From positions 6,506,001 through 6,570,000 of the forward strand of contig NC_059423.1 of the NCBI RefSeq assembly GCF_905220565.1: 64,000 bases of DNA, written 5' to 3'. Shown in pieces: positions 50,832 through 61,585 of the stretch (position 1 is its first letter; each line of letters begins with the position of its first letter). The notes below the pieces were generated by a model. It was not told the DNA's origin. It ran no database searches and saw only the letters and a program-made list of their open reading frames with translations. The translations under genes were made by a program, and so were the position numbers. This stretch comes from Melitaea cinxia. Lineage: Eukaryota > Arthropoda > Insecta > Lepidoptera > Nymphalidae.

Positions 50832-50880
50832 ATAATAATGACGTAAACCTAATTAATAAGTATTCATACGTCATTATTAT
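50832..50880. repeat. Perfect 14-bp inverted repeat with CRE-like cores
   Basis: ATAATAATGACGTA (50832-50845) and its exact complement (50867-50880) flank 21 bp. Lies just downstream of the rapsyn stop codon, so it would be in or near the 3' UTR. Confidence 0.
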
Positions 50881-51108
50881 CAGATCAATAATCAGATAAA
50901 GTCGGCAATAGAAGTTGTCAGTTCGATCTGCAAGCGAAACTAATCTTTATCACCTATGAATCTGCAAGCGGCATTCAACCTTAGGGTGATACATCACTTT
51001 TTTGCCCGACGGTGCCTAAGTCGCATCCGATAATATAAAAATTTAGTAAACAATGAAGATTTAAAACAAAAACTACTTTATAATTAAAAGGATAGAGTTT
51101 AAAATTAA

Positions 51109-54100
51109 CTAAACACTGGACGTAGCTTGTTGACTGCTGTGGTCGGAGAGGACAGAGTTAAGATCTGATTCGCGAAGAGTTGGAGGCGTGCCGAAAGGGA
51201 AATCCTGAAATGAAAATGTAATGTTCTTAAATTTCCAATGTCGCTATTAACACTTAAAAGGTGATTTACGGCGATTGATTTTTTTTGTAATCTTGTTTTG
51301 TTTATATTCTTTCAACTATGATTAATTAAACAAAATAAAATAGAATTTAATTGTGAAAATTGACGAATTGAACTTCAAATCCTGCATAAAAAATATTTTT
51401 CATTTTGAAATTCCCTATATTTCGGCGAGATTGCAGACGGCTAACTATGGGCTTGAGAGGGAGTGTCGAAATGACATTTGCGGTCGCTCACTTACTTCAG
51501 CCTATCACAGTCCACTGCTGGACATAGGCCTCCACAAGTTTGCGCCAAAAATGGCGTGAAGTCATGTGTGTCGCCCATAGTCACTACGCTGGGCAGGCGG
51601 GTTTGTTGACCGCAGGGCTGGCTTTGTCGCACCGCCCGTCTTCGGCCTTTGAATTTCCAAATCAGCAGCTGTATGGTTATCGCGCCATCGGTCTCTTACA
51701 ACACCCACGGGAAGAAAAGAGGTGGCTATATTCTTTACTGCCGTAATCACACAGTAGATTTGCGGTAAGTATGTTAAAAAGTCCATGAAAGTTTTGAAAC
51801 TTATATCCCATAAATTGGAATTTGTTGGTGAAATAGAAAAGTACATCCCAAATTTTTATATGTGCGGTAAGTATGTTAAAAAGTCCGTGAAAGTTCTAAA
51901 ACTTATATCCCATAAATTGGAATTCGTTGGTGAAATAGAAACGTACATCCCAAACTTTTATCTGTTGGATACCGTGATAGATAGCTTTAACGGCAACAGT
52001 TGGAACAGGCGTAGGCTACTTAGCATTTATTATTTATTTATATAAATTATATTTATTTGTATTACACATTTATTAACTACTATCTGTGCTCGCGTCTTTG
52101 TCTGCGTGGAATAGTGACTTTACATGTTCAACGCGATTCTTTAAATTGGCATAACTTTTTCATTTTTGAATTGATTGACATGAAACAAATACTAAATGTT
52201 AAGCTAAGATTGCTACAATATATTTGTAAAAACTACATCAAAGTTAGATTAGCCATTTCTGAGATTAGCGAGCACAAGCACACAGAAAAAGAGACAAAAA
52301 TTCTGACAATCATTGTTTTGGGTGCTACTTGCGTTGATAAAGATCCCATTAATATTTTTTCTCATATACCTTAAATGTACAGACAGCGACCCGTTACATT
52401 TTTATTATATGTATTGATTACTATTTAATTTATTAAATTTATAATAAAATTCTCGTGTCTCAATGTTAGTTACCATACTCCACCCAAACAGCTGGACCGA
52501 TTTTTATAAAATTTTGTGTGTATATCGGTCAGAGAATCAGCCAACATCTTCATCATTTTTCATATCTCTAAATTATAGGGGGGGGGGGGTTCAGAGTGTT
52601 AATAACATATGTGGCAAAACAACGTTTGCTGTATCAGCTATTAATATATTCGACATTAGCTCTATCTCTCGATAGATTTTTATACTGACATTTAATTTCT
52701 CATTAACTCATTATAAAGGAATGGCCTAGAAAGACTATACCGCGCATGTACAAGAATTTTGACAAGGTTTTAATTTTGGTGCTGCAAGATATGTAAATTA
52801 TTAATAGCTAAATTATTGTTTAATCGCTAATCAGGCCTTATGTAAAATATTCCCACTGTGTACTTACGACCTGTGAGGGCAGGCTGCGCGGCGCGGGCGG
52901 GGCGGGCGGCGGGGCGTGCGGCGCGCGGGGGGACGCGCACTCCGCGCACTCCGCGCCCGCGCTGCGGGTCGAGCGGCGCGACCACGACTCCGGCATGCAG
53001 CTGGAAATATATTATGATTGTTCTCATAAAAACCACTTCATACGCATTTTTAGAGATTACTCAAAAACCGAAAATACAATACGACAATACAAATACGACA
53101 AGCACGAGCTATAGCGATTAGAGGAAAAAATCATCAAAATCGCTACACCCAGTAAAAAGTTATGAAGTATATATAGTACAACGTAGGTGGACGAAAGCAT
53201 AGTCAACTAAATACGCATTATTAGGGATGAATCAAAAATTAGTCGTCAGATTTCGTTCAAATTTAAATTAAACCACTTGATAAGCAACAGCTTTCGGCTA
53301 AAAGAAAATCATCAAAATCGGCACAACCAGTAAGAAGTTGCGAGGTGACACGAATATAAATACATTTTTGAATATCCTAATGTGTGGGTAACGCAAAAAT
53401 AAAATCGTACATATTAATAAATACATTTATTTGCTATTAAGCGTACGGCCTACTTGATGGTACCTAAGCTGTTACCGAAGACGCCTGCAACTCCTATTGA
53501 CAGCAGTATTATTCGCTTAGCTTAGCTTCTGTAAGGTTTTAGTTACTTTTCTAGGCGAGCTGCTTCAGATTTTTGCAGGATACTGAGTTCCTGCAGTTAA
53601 TTCAGATAAGGCCTGATGTAAACTTGGATAATTAATCATATAGCTGTAAGCTGGGATAATTAACCATATAGTGGCTCACGCACGGTGCACGATGTGCGCG
53701 CAGGGCAGCGAGGCGAGCGGCTCGGCCTGCTCCGCTAGCGGCAGCCTGCAGTCGTCGTGTGGACGGTACAGTGGTACAGTGGACGTAGAGACGTGACTCA
53801 CGCGTGGTGCACGATGTGCGCGCAGGGCAGCGAGGCGAGCGGCTCGGCCTGCTCCGCTAGCGGCAGCCTGCAGTCGTCGTGTGGACGGTACAGTGGTACA
53901 GTGGACGTAGAGACGTGACTCACGCGTGGTGCACGATGTGCGCGCAGGGCAGCGAGGCGAGCGGCTCGGCCTGCTCCGCTAGCGGCAGCCTGCAGTCGTC
54001 GTGTGGACGGTACAGTGGTACAGTGGACGTAGAGACGTGACTCACGCGTGGTGCACGATGTGCGCGCAGGGCAGCGAGGCGAGCGGCTCGGCCTGCTCCG

Positions 54101-57100
54101 CTAGCGGCAGCCTGCAGTCGTCGTGTGGACGGTACAGTGGTACAGTGGACGTAGAGACGTGACTCACGCGTGGTGCACGATGTGCGCGCAGGGCAGCGAG
54201 GCGAGCGGCTCGGCCTGCTCCGCTAGCGGCAGCCTGCAGTCGTCGTGTGGACGGTACAGTGGTACAGTGGACGTAGAGACGTGACTCACGCGTGGTGCAC
54301 GATGTGCGCGCAGGGCAGCGAGGCGAGCGGCTCGGCCTGCTCCGCTAGCGGCAGCCTGCAGTCGTCGTGTGGACGGTACAGTGGTACAGTGGACGTAGAG
54401 ACGTGACTCACGCGTGGTGCACGATGTGCGCGCAGGGCAGCGAGGCGAGCGGCTCGGCCTGCTCCGCTAGCGGCAGCCTGCAGTCGTCGTGTGGACGGTA
54501 CAGTGGTACAGTGGACGTAGAGACGTGACTCACGCGTGGTGCACGATGTGCGCGCAGGGCAGCGAGGCGAGCGGCTCGGCCTGCTCCGCTAGCGGCAGCC
54601 TGCAGTCGTCGTGTGGACGGTACAGTGGTACAGTGGACGTAGAGACGTGACTCACGCGTGGTGCACGATGTGCGCGCAGGGCAGCGAGGCGAGCGGCTCG
54701 GCCTGCTCCGCTAGCGGCAGCCTGCAGTCGTCGTGTGGACGGTACAGTGGTACAGTGGACGTAGAGACGTGACTCACGCGTGGTGCACGATGTGCGCGCA
54801 GGGCAGCGAGGCGAGCGGCTCGGCCTGCTCCGCTAGCGGCAGCCTGCAGTCGTCGTGTGGACGGTACAGTGGTACAGTGGACGTAGAGACGTGACTCACG
54901 CGTGGTGCACGATGTGCGCGCAGGGCAGCGAGGCGAGCGGCTCGGCCTGCTCCGCTAGCGGCAGCCTGCAGTCGTCGTGTGGACGGTACAGTGGTACAGT
55001 GGACGTAGAGACGTGACTCACGCGTGGTGCACGATGTGCGCGCAGGGCAGCGAGGCGAGCGGCTCGGCCTGCTCCGCTAGCGGCAGCCTGCAGTCGTCGT
55101 GTGGACGGTACAGTGGTACAGTGGACGTAGAAACGTGACTCACGCGTGGTGCACGATGTGCGCGCAGGGCAGCGAGGCGAGCGGCTCGGCCTGCTCCGCT
55201 AGCGGCAGCCTGCAGTCGTCGTGTGGACGGTACAGTGGTACAGTGGACGTAGAGACGTGACTCACGCGTGGTGCACGATGTGCGCGCAGGGCAGCGAGGC
55301 GAGCGGCTCGGCCTGCTCCGCTAGCGGCAGCCTGCAGTCGTCGTGTGGACGGTACAGTGGTACAGTGGACGTAGAGACGTGACTCACGCGTGGTGCACGA
55401 TGTGCGCGCAGGGCAGCGAGGCGAGCGGCTCGGCCTGCTCCGCTAGCGGCAGCCTGCAGTCGTCGTGTGGACGGTACAGTGGTACAGTGGACGTAGAGAC
55501 GTGACTCACGCGTGGTGCACGATGTGCGCGCAGGGCAGCGAGGCGAGCGGCTCGGCCTGCTCCGCTAGCGGCAGCCTGCAGTCGTCGTGTGGACGGTACA
55601 GTGGTACAGTGGACGTAGAGACGTGACTCACGCGTGGTGCACGATGTGCGCGCAGGGCAGCGAGGCGAGCGGCTCGGCCTGCTCCGCTAGCGGCAGCCTG
55701 CAGTCGTCGTGTGGACGGTACAGTGGTACAGTGGACGTAGAGACGTGACTCACGCGTGGTGCACGATGTGCGCGCAGGGCAGCGAGGCGAGCGGCTCGGC
55801 CTGCTCCGCTAGCGGCAGCCTGCAGTCGTCGTGTGGACGGTACAGTGGTACAGTGGACGTAGAGACGTGACTCACGCGTGGTGCACGATGTGCGCGCAGG
55901 GCAGCGAGGCGAGCGGCTCGGCCTGCTCCGCTAGCGGCAGCCTGCAGTCGTCGTGTGGACGGTACAGTGGTACAGTGGACGTAGAGACGTGACTCACGCG
56001 TGGTGCACGATGTGCGCGCAGGGCAGCGAGGCGAGCGGCTCGGCCTGCTCCGCTAGCGGCAGCCTGCAGTCGTCGTGTGGACGGTACAGTGGTACAGTGG
56101 ACGTAGAGACGTGACTCACGCGTGGTGCACGATGTGCGCGCAGGGCAGCGAGGCGAGCGGCTCGGCCTGCTCCGCTAGCGGCAGCCTGCAGTCGTCGTGT
56201 GGACGGTACAGTGGTACAGTGGACGTAGAGACGTGACTCACGCGTGGTGCACGATGTGCGCGCAGGGCAGCGAGGCGAGCGGCTCGGCCTGCTCCGCTAG
56301 CGGCAGCCTGCAGTCGTCGTGTGGACGGTACAGTGGTACAGTGGACGTAGAGACGTGACTCACGCGTGGTGCACGATGTGCGCGCAGGGCAGCGAGGCGA
56401 GCGGCTCGGCCTGCTCCGCTAGCGGCAGCCTGCAGTCGTCGTGTGGACGGTACAGTGGTACAGTGGACGTAGAGACGTGACTCACGCGTGGTGCACGATG
56501 TGCGCGCAGGGCAGCGAGGCGAGCGGCTCGGCCTGCTCCGCTAGCGGCAGCCTGCAGTCGTCGTGTGGACGGTACAGTGGTACAGTGGACGTAGAGACGT
56601 GACTCACGCGTGGTGCACGATGTGCGCGCAGGGCAGCGAGGCGAGCGGCTCGGCCTGCTCCGCTAGCGGCAGCCTGCAGTCGTCGTGTGGACGGTACAGT
56701 GGTACAGTGGACGTAGAGACGTGACTCACGCGTGGTGCACGATGTGCGCGCAGGGCAGCGAGGCGAGCGGCTCGGCCTGCTCCGCTAGCGGCAGCCTGCA
56801 GCGCGCGCAGGCGGGCGCGCGCCAGGCGGAGGCCGCGCGACGTTGCCGCGCCGCCGCGTTGTTGTCGCCCAGCGCCGTGTAGATGTCCGCCAGGCGCAGG
56901 CGAACGCGCCGGACTAGCATCTGATCGTAACATATGATATTTGTAGGTAGAGTCCCAAAATAGAGAGCGCAGAACGAAGATTAGAAGAAACCAATGGGAG
57001 ATCGGACTGAAATCAGATTAAAATCTATAATGTACTTAGATAAAATAAAAATACTGTTTTACCATTATTTATCGAATAATAATTTAATATAATTCATTTA

Positions 57101-60100
57101 AATATTTTTAAATTAAGAAATATAATGTGTTATAACAATATTTATAATCTGTAGTGAAATACTAACTATAGTACGTGACGTCATTTGTAGAATTAAGTAT
57201 TGGCCGCGTTCCACTCATCGTCTGCAACGCCCACATCATGTTTTCACATGCGAGCACACAGCTGACTCCTGACACTTAATAGCGCCAAAATAGGCGTTCC
57301 ACTTATAAAATTCAGCCACAACGCCCGCGGTGTTTTTTACGTTAGTGGAACGCCAATTTTAGCGGCCGTGTGGAACGTGCCCATTGTTATTGGAACGAAG
57401 TTCCTTACGGCACGGCAGGCTTGACAATTGGCTGGGCGACCAACTTGAAAAAAATGTGATACTAAAACCGTAAGAAAAATATATAACGGAAGTGACGTAA
57501 TATAAGTCACACGACTGTATAATATGACGTTTGTAAAACTAAAATATTACTAGTAAACTTTTTTTTTTAAATATTTATGTAATTTTATACTATAACAACT
57601 TTTAAACTTTCGCGTTGCATTATTATATTTTAATGTTCACACGGGGATTAACGCGAACAAATTTTTTTAAGGTAAAATATATTACCTTGAGGCCTGACGT
57701 TTCGGCCAGGTTACACCAGCCGTGGTCGCAGGCAGACTGCCACGGACCACGGACCACGGATATTTTACCTTAAAAAATTTTGTTCGCGTTAATCCCCGTG
57801 TGAACATTAAAATATAATTTTATACTGTCGACAAAAATAAATATAGACATGTGTTTTTTTATTTCACTTAATAGTTTGAATTATTATTATTATTTTATTT
57901 TATTTGATTTATTTTATTTTACGGTATTTGTTATTTTCTAAAATACTAAATTTCTGAATACTTTTATGTACTTAATTAAAAACCAATCAACACAATTAAA
58001 AAAATTAAGAACTAGAAAATATATATAAAATTAAATTTTTTTTTTTCAAATTGTGGTGCTTCTATACTATCCGAAGGAACTTCGTTCATACCTGGTGTCC
58101 CATGACACTACATATTTTATTTTTCTCCAAATGACGTCACGCGCTCTTAGATGACATAACGTGGCATTTTGGCGGGATTGTTAAACAAACAATATTAAAA
58201 CATGATTTTGAGTACCTACCTAAAAGGCTACAAACAAGTCTCCTCGTGAACTTTCAACAATCACAAGCTCAAATGACATAAAAAATTTTTCGTAGTTATA
58301 ACATTTAAAATCTAATGTACTGTTTAAAGAGAATATCAAAGGAAATTATTTTACAATTAAATGGTAAACACAAAACAAGGAATAATTTTAATTAATTAAT
58401 TATTTTTTTCGTCACTTTAGCGCACAGTCCCCTGGCTCTTATTTAAAACCGACTCAATCATATTTAATACAATAATCTTCATGTCTACCTAGTGCTTCGT
58501 ATGCTTTTTAAGTTTGCCCAATGATAAATAAAAAATATCTCACGAAAAAAAAAAACCAGGGGACTGCATGTCGAGATAAAAATGGGTTTAAAGTTGTCCA
58601 ATTTACAGAAAAATGCCTATATAATAATTACAATAATAAGTGACGAAACTAGAGATAGGAGAACGAAGACTAGAAGAGTTGGCTCCAAATTTGAAAAGGG
58701 TAGATCTAGCATCTGATAGATATATCATGTGATAAGTATACGAAGTTTAGTGTTAATCACCGCAACTAATAACGAAATTAGACCGGAGAACATAGATCAG
58801 GGTAAAGATAATGCAATTTAGTAAAATAATAAAAAAGTTATAAATTTTATAGTGTCATAATTATAAGTGATGTTAAATTTTTTTTCATAATAGGAATCGT
58901 AAATAAATAACTAAATGAGCTTAGACAATCGTTTTCATACTAGGTCGGCAAACAAGCGTACGGCTCACCTGATGGTAAGTAGTTACCGTGGCCTATAGAC
59001 GCTGTAATACCAGAAGTATCGCTAGCATGTTGCTGACACTACCCCCAACCCCCCCCCCCCCCCCAAGAGTTCTCTACCTTACTTACCACAGGAACACAAC
59101 ATTACCCGAGAAAAATATTATTTAGCTGTGATCTTCAGTAAGACTGCTCGAGATTTTGTGGAGGATATTTTCTGCTGTTCCCTACCTAAATAATATTTCT
59201 AAAATACTGTACAACAACCCTATATATCTTACCTTAGAACCAACAGAAGTAGCCACCTCGAGTAATCTAGTATTGAACTCCAATGGGCGACAGTTGCAAA
59301 TTCTTCCCTGAAGTCTCAGAGCTTCTAAGCATCTTGCCGCTCCGTCCATAGCTTCCATTTGTGCCAAGCGATCGCCCAAAGATTGTCCGGCACCCATGGC
59401 CACTTCATAATGCCTGTAGATGATATTTAGTGGTCTTATATTTGTTTATCTTGAAATTATTTTAATAATAAAAATAGAAGCGAGGAGGTAGAAAATAATA
59501 GGGGAGAGCGAAAGAGCTTTTACAATTTTTTTACAAATAATTCAACGTTAAAACTATTTCATTACAATCATTTCAAATTACAAAATGGACACGAAGATGA
59601 TTCTAAAAAGACTTTCTCATGACAAACGATTCTAAAACGTGAAACTATGCGAGTTCTTTTATTCTGCTGATCAAGTATTTATCTATTGTGCTCATGCTTT
59701 GGCCTAACATAACTATAGGTTCACAGTTTGTTTTATTTGTGTGTTTATAATGTTTGTTTTGTACTGTGTGTGCAGATTTTGATGATTCTTTTTTTATTCG
59801 AAAGCTTGTTATGTTGTTTTAAAACTGGGTGAACTCTGACGTGTCCTCAGCCAGGGTTAAGCTACTCCGACATATATAAATGCCTGTGTGTCGGCTGAGT
59901 AGAATAGCACCACCCCCTTTCTTCCCGTGCGGGTCGTAAAAGGCGACCAAGAGATAAACCTTGCTCAAAATCATCAGGGTCCTGGATAAGGAAAACTTCA
60001 TTTGAAACTCGGAATGGGGTCTCCGTCAAGCATTCGTGGCATAGCTCTAAACATGAAAGACTCCTGCAGCCGAACTGGCTCCACACGTATCGACTCTTCG

Positions 60101-61102
60101 TTCCTGTGGGCCTAACCAATGAGGTCGAGAGGGTGGCGCAGAGCTTAGGCGACTCTGCGTTTTCCTGAAGAGTGTCCTAGGCGACACAGTGTCTGTCTGA
60201 CACTGTCTAAATCTTCTGCAATAGACGGACTAAGGCCACTGATGATATAAGTTGACACTGTTAAAATTAAATTTAAGTGGATATTATTTTGGTAAAAGCT
60301 AGAAATTGTTGGATTTCTTGATTATAAGAAATTAGTTCACATCTTATGTCATTTTAGGTCAAAAGACTAGCATTTCATGATATTCGGACGCAATATCTTT
60401 TTAGGAACTATTGTAGTGTCGTAATAAAAGTCTTCTCAGAAGGTGTCGATCGAATATATTTAAATAAAAAATGGTAATATTTATTTAAGTAATAATAGTT
60501 CGATGTGGTAAGTAGCTACATGTTAATATTTTTCCACTAAATTAGGTCTATGGGCCAACGTTGGTCACTTAGAGAATATGCGAGTGGCGTTGTTTCTTAC
60601 GGAATAAACAATTTTTGTTACGATTCTTTCTTACATCATCGAGTACAAAATAAATTTTAAAAAAGATAAAAAACAAAACCCTAATGTTCATCAGGTGAAT
60701 ATGATAATACGGGTTATCTCGATTCTTAAAAATTAATAATAACGACAAAAAATAATTACGGAGTTTCTTGCCGATTCTTCTCTGCAGAATCTATATGTGG
60801 TTGGTTACCTTTAACTATAATAACTTTTATATAAGACTAATAAAATTTTAATTTATCAAATGTATAATTTTTGGTTTTATTTTTCTTATCTCTCCGATCG
60901 ATATAAATATATTTATCCACTTCTTTCGAGTAAATTTAACGCATGGAAAATTGAGAGCGATTGCAGAGCTAAGGATCTTAACGAAGGAATACCTTAGCGC
61001 CTTTCCATAATCACATTTCCGTCGGTAGACGTCACCAGCTATCCTCATGGCGCGAGCGTAGCAGCCCTGGTCGCCGGCGACCGCTGCGAGGCGGAGAGCT
61101 TC
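51109..61102 (-). CDS. RAPSN: Rapsyn homologue (43-kDa receptor-associated protein of the synapse), 3' part
   Basis: Rapsyn is a cytoplasmic scaffold that clusters acetylcholine receptors, made of tandem TPRs and a C-terminal RING-H2. Minus-strand exons visible: 60993-61102, 59233-59413, 56730-56920, 52868-53000, 51109-51204 (stop TAG at 51109-51111); 236 residues with all phases matching. The first two exons encode TPR helices (AMRIAGDVYRRKCDYGKAL, then HYEVAMGAGQSLGDRLAQME) that align with the last rapsyn TPRs. The third gives the end of the TPR region and the first half of the RING (CARC, then CAHIVH). The fourth supplies the next ligand Cys (CM) and the last pair (AECAEC). Ligand spacing is canonical RING-H2. 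An Ala/Pro-rich tail and a last exon ending ATSSV extend beyond the usual end. The 5' exons lie beyond position 64000. A 3.7-kb intron inside the RING carries the 122-bp array, and a Jockey-like LINE lies upstream of the first visible exon. Confidence 0.
51490..51755 (-). repeat. RTE-like 3' tail repeat, with deletions
   Basis: Reverse-oriented, CAGCCTATCACAGTCCACTG to GCCGTAATCACACAGTAG, with internal deletions compared with 33537-33877. Lies in the last rapsyn intron. Confidence 0.
51761..51964 (+). repeat. 102-bp tandem duplication with an open frame
   Basis: Two copies (51761-51862 and 51863-51964) about 95% alike by eye, with TGCGGTAAGTATGTTAAAAA at each start. The unit is 34 codons and a plus-strand frame runs through both, repeating SHKLEFVGEIE and YIPNFY. 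Next to it is a repeat C-like module (TATCTGTTGGATACCG). Between the last two rapsyn exons; more likely part of a mobile element than a gene. Confidence 0.
53405..53600 (-). repeat. Dispersed repeat A, diverged
   Basis: Inverted copy with GCGTACGGCCTACTTGATGG to TCTGTAAGGTTTTAGTTACT, between the rapsyn exon at 52868-53000 and the 122-bp array. Confidence 0.
53680..56801 (-). repeat. 122-bp minisatellite built from the rapsyn RING exon / donor junction, 26 copies
   Basis: The anchor GTGCACGATGTGCGCGCAGG recurs every 122 bp from 53685 to 56735, exactly 25 steps. On the coding strand a unit is CTGCAG, then 66 nt of exon (ending CACCACGC), then GTGAGTCACG and about 40 more intron bases. The right-most copy is the real RING exon (56730-56920); 25 more fill the intron. 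The left-most copy is the most diverged (flank GTGCGTGAGCC). I noticed a single internal substitution, at 55132. The unit can be parsed as a 66-nt exon plus a 56-nt intron starting GTGAGT and ending CTGCAG, both in phase 2, so each extra copy could in principle be an in-frame 22-codon exon. I regard it as intronic until RNA shows otherwise. Confidence 0.
57624..57816. mobile_element. MITE with about 57-bp terminal inverted repeats
   Basis: The arms 57624-57680 and 57760-57816 (containing TTCACACGGGGATTAACGCG) are inverted, near-identical copies. The centre holds GACGTTTCGGCCAGGTTACA and short CACGGACCACGGAC repeats. No coding sequence. Copies of this kind are common in lepidopteran genomes. 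It lies in the rapsyn intron between the 59233-59413 and 56730-56920 exons. Confidence 0.
58930..59185 (-). repeat. Dispersed repeat A
   Basis: Inverted copy from CTAGGTCGGCAAACAAGCGT to TTTCTGCTGTTCCCTACCT, with a long C run at about 59047-59064. It ends within 50 bp of the 59233-59413 rapsyn exon. Confidence 0.
59865..60260 (+). repeat. Non-LTR-tail-like repeat in a rapsyn intron
   Basis: Contains CTTCCCGTGCGGGTCGTAAA, GGTCTCCGTCAAGCATTCGT and AGGTCGAGAGGGTGGCGCAG. It looks like the 3' untranslated part of a lepidopteran LINE; no intact coding frame. Confidence 0.
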
Positions 61103-61339
61103 CTGAAATGAAAAATAATAATAAACTTTGTTGTACACCAAACACTGAAATAACATAGAGCAAGGAAGGACAGATTTTAACAAAGTATCATTAGGTATAA
61201 AGGGCGGCTAAATGAGACAGATTTGTAGGTACAAAGGAGAGGATAGCACCGTGAGTATATACCGTTAATAATACATAAATACCGTGAGTGGTTGATTATT
61301 CATATTTGGTCGTATATCATCATAATATGTTAGTTATTA

Positions 61340-61585
61340 AGGAGGGTACAGCATAAAAAGTCTTGCTCAATATTTTGGAGAAGTATCTCAACTTTACAGA
61401 AGACAACAGCTAAAAAACACCACTCACAAATAGTGTTATGTTCCTGTGATGCTTAAGTTAGAAGGCTTAGGAAAGGTCGGGGATAGGGTCGGCAACGCAT
61501 TTGCAGCGTTCCTTGTATTGCTCCATAAGCTACGATATCCGCTTACCATCAAGTAGAACCGTACACTGATTTGCCAGCTTTGAAA
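61340..61585 (+). repeat. Dispersed repeat A
   Basis: Copy directly abutting the simple-sequence tail of the LINE at 61586, so the LINE probably inserted at or into it. Confidence 0.

Larger units (their letters stand above)
44716..51108. other. Very AT-rich spacer without a supported gene
   Basis: Between CUEDC2 and the rapsyn 3' end. Apart from the promoter-like patch at 47271-47740, a partial RTE-like tail (46670-46735), a CA-rich stretch (47790-47832), two AGTTCT-n3-AGAACT palindromes (about 49092 and 49136) and old retroelement tails, I see only A/T-rich DNA with chance short frames. Confidence 0.

Noticed and set aside
53680..56801. CRISPR-like array
   Set aside because: Units are contiguous with no unique spacers, and each contains coding exon and splice donor; the setting is eukaryotic.
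56604..56933. 109-codon minus-strand frame spanning two array units
   Set aside because: It starts in the wrong frame for the RING exon and crosses unit borders; the true frame starts at 56920 (MLVRRVRL) and ends at the donor at 56729.
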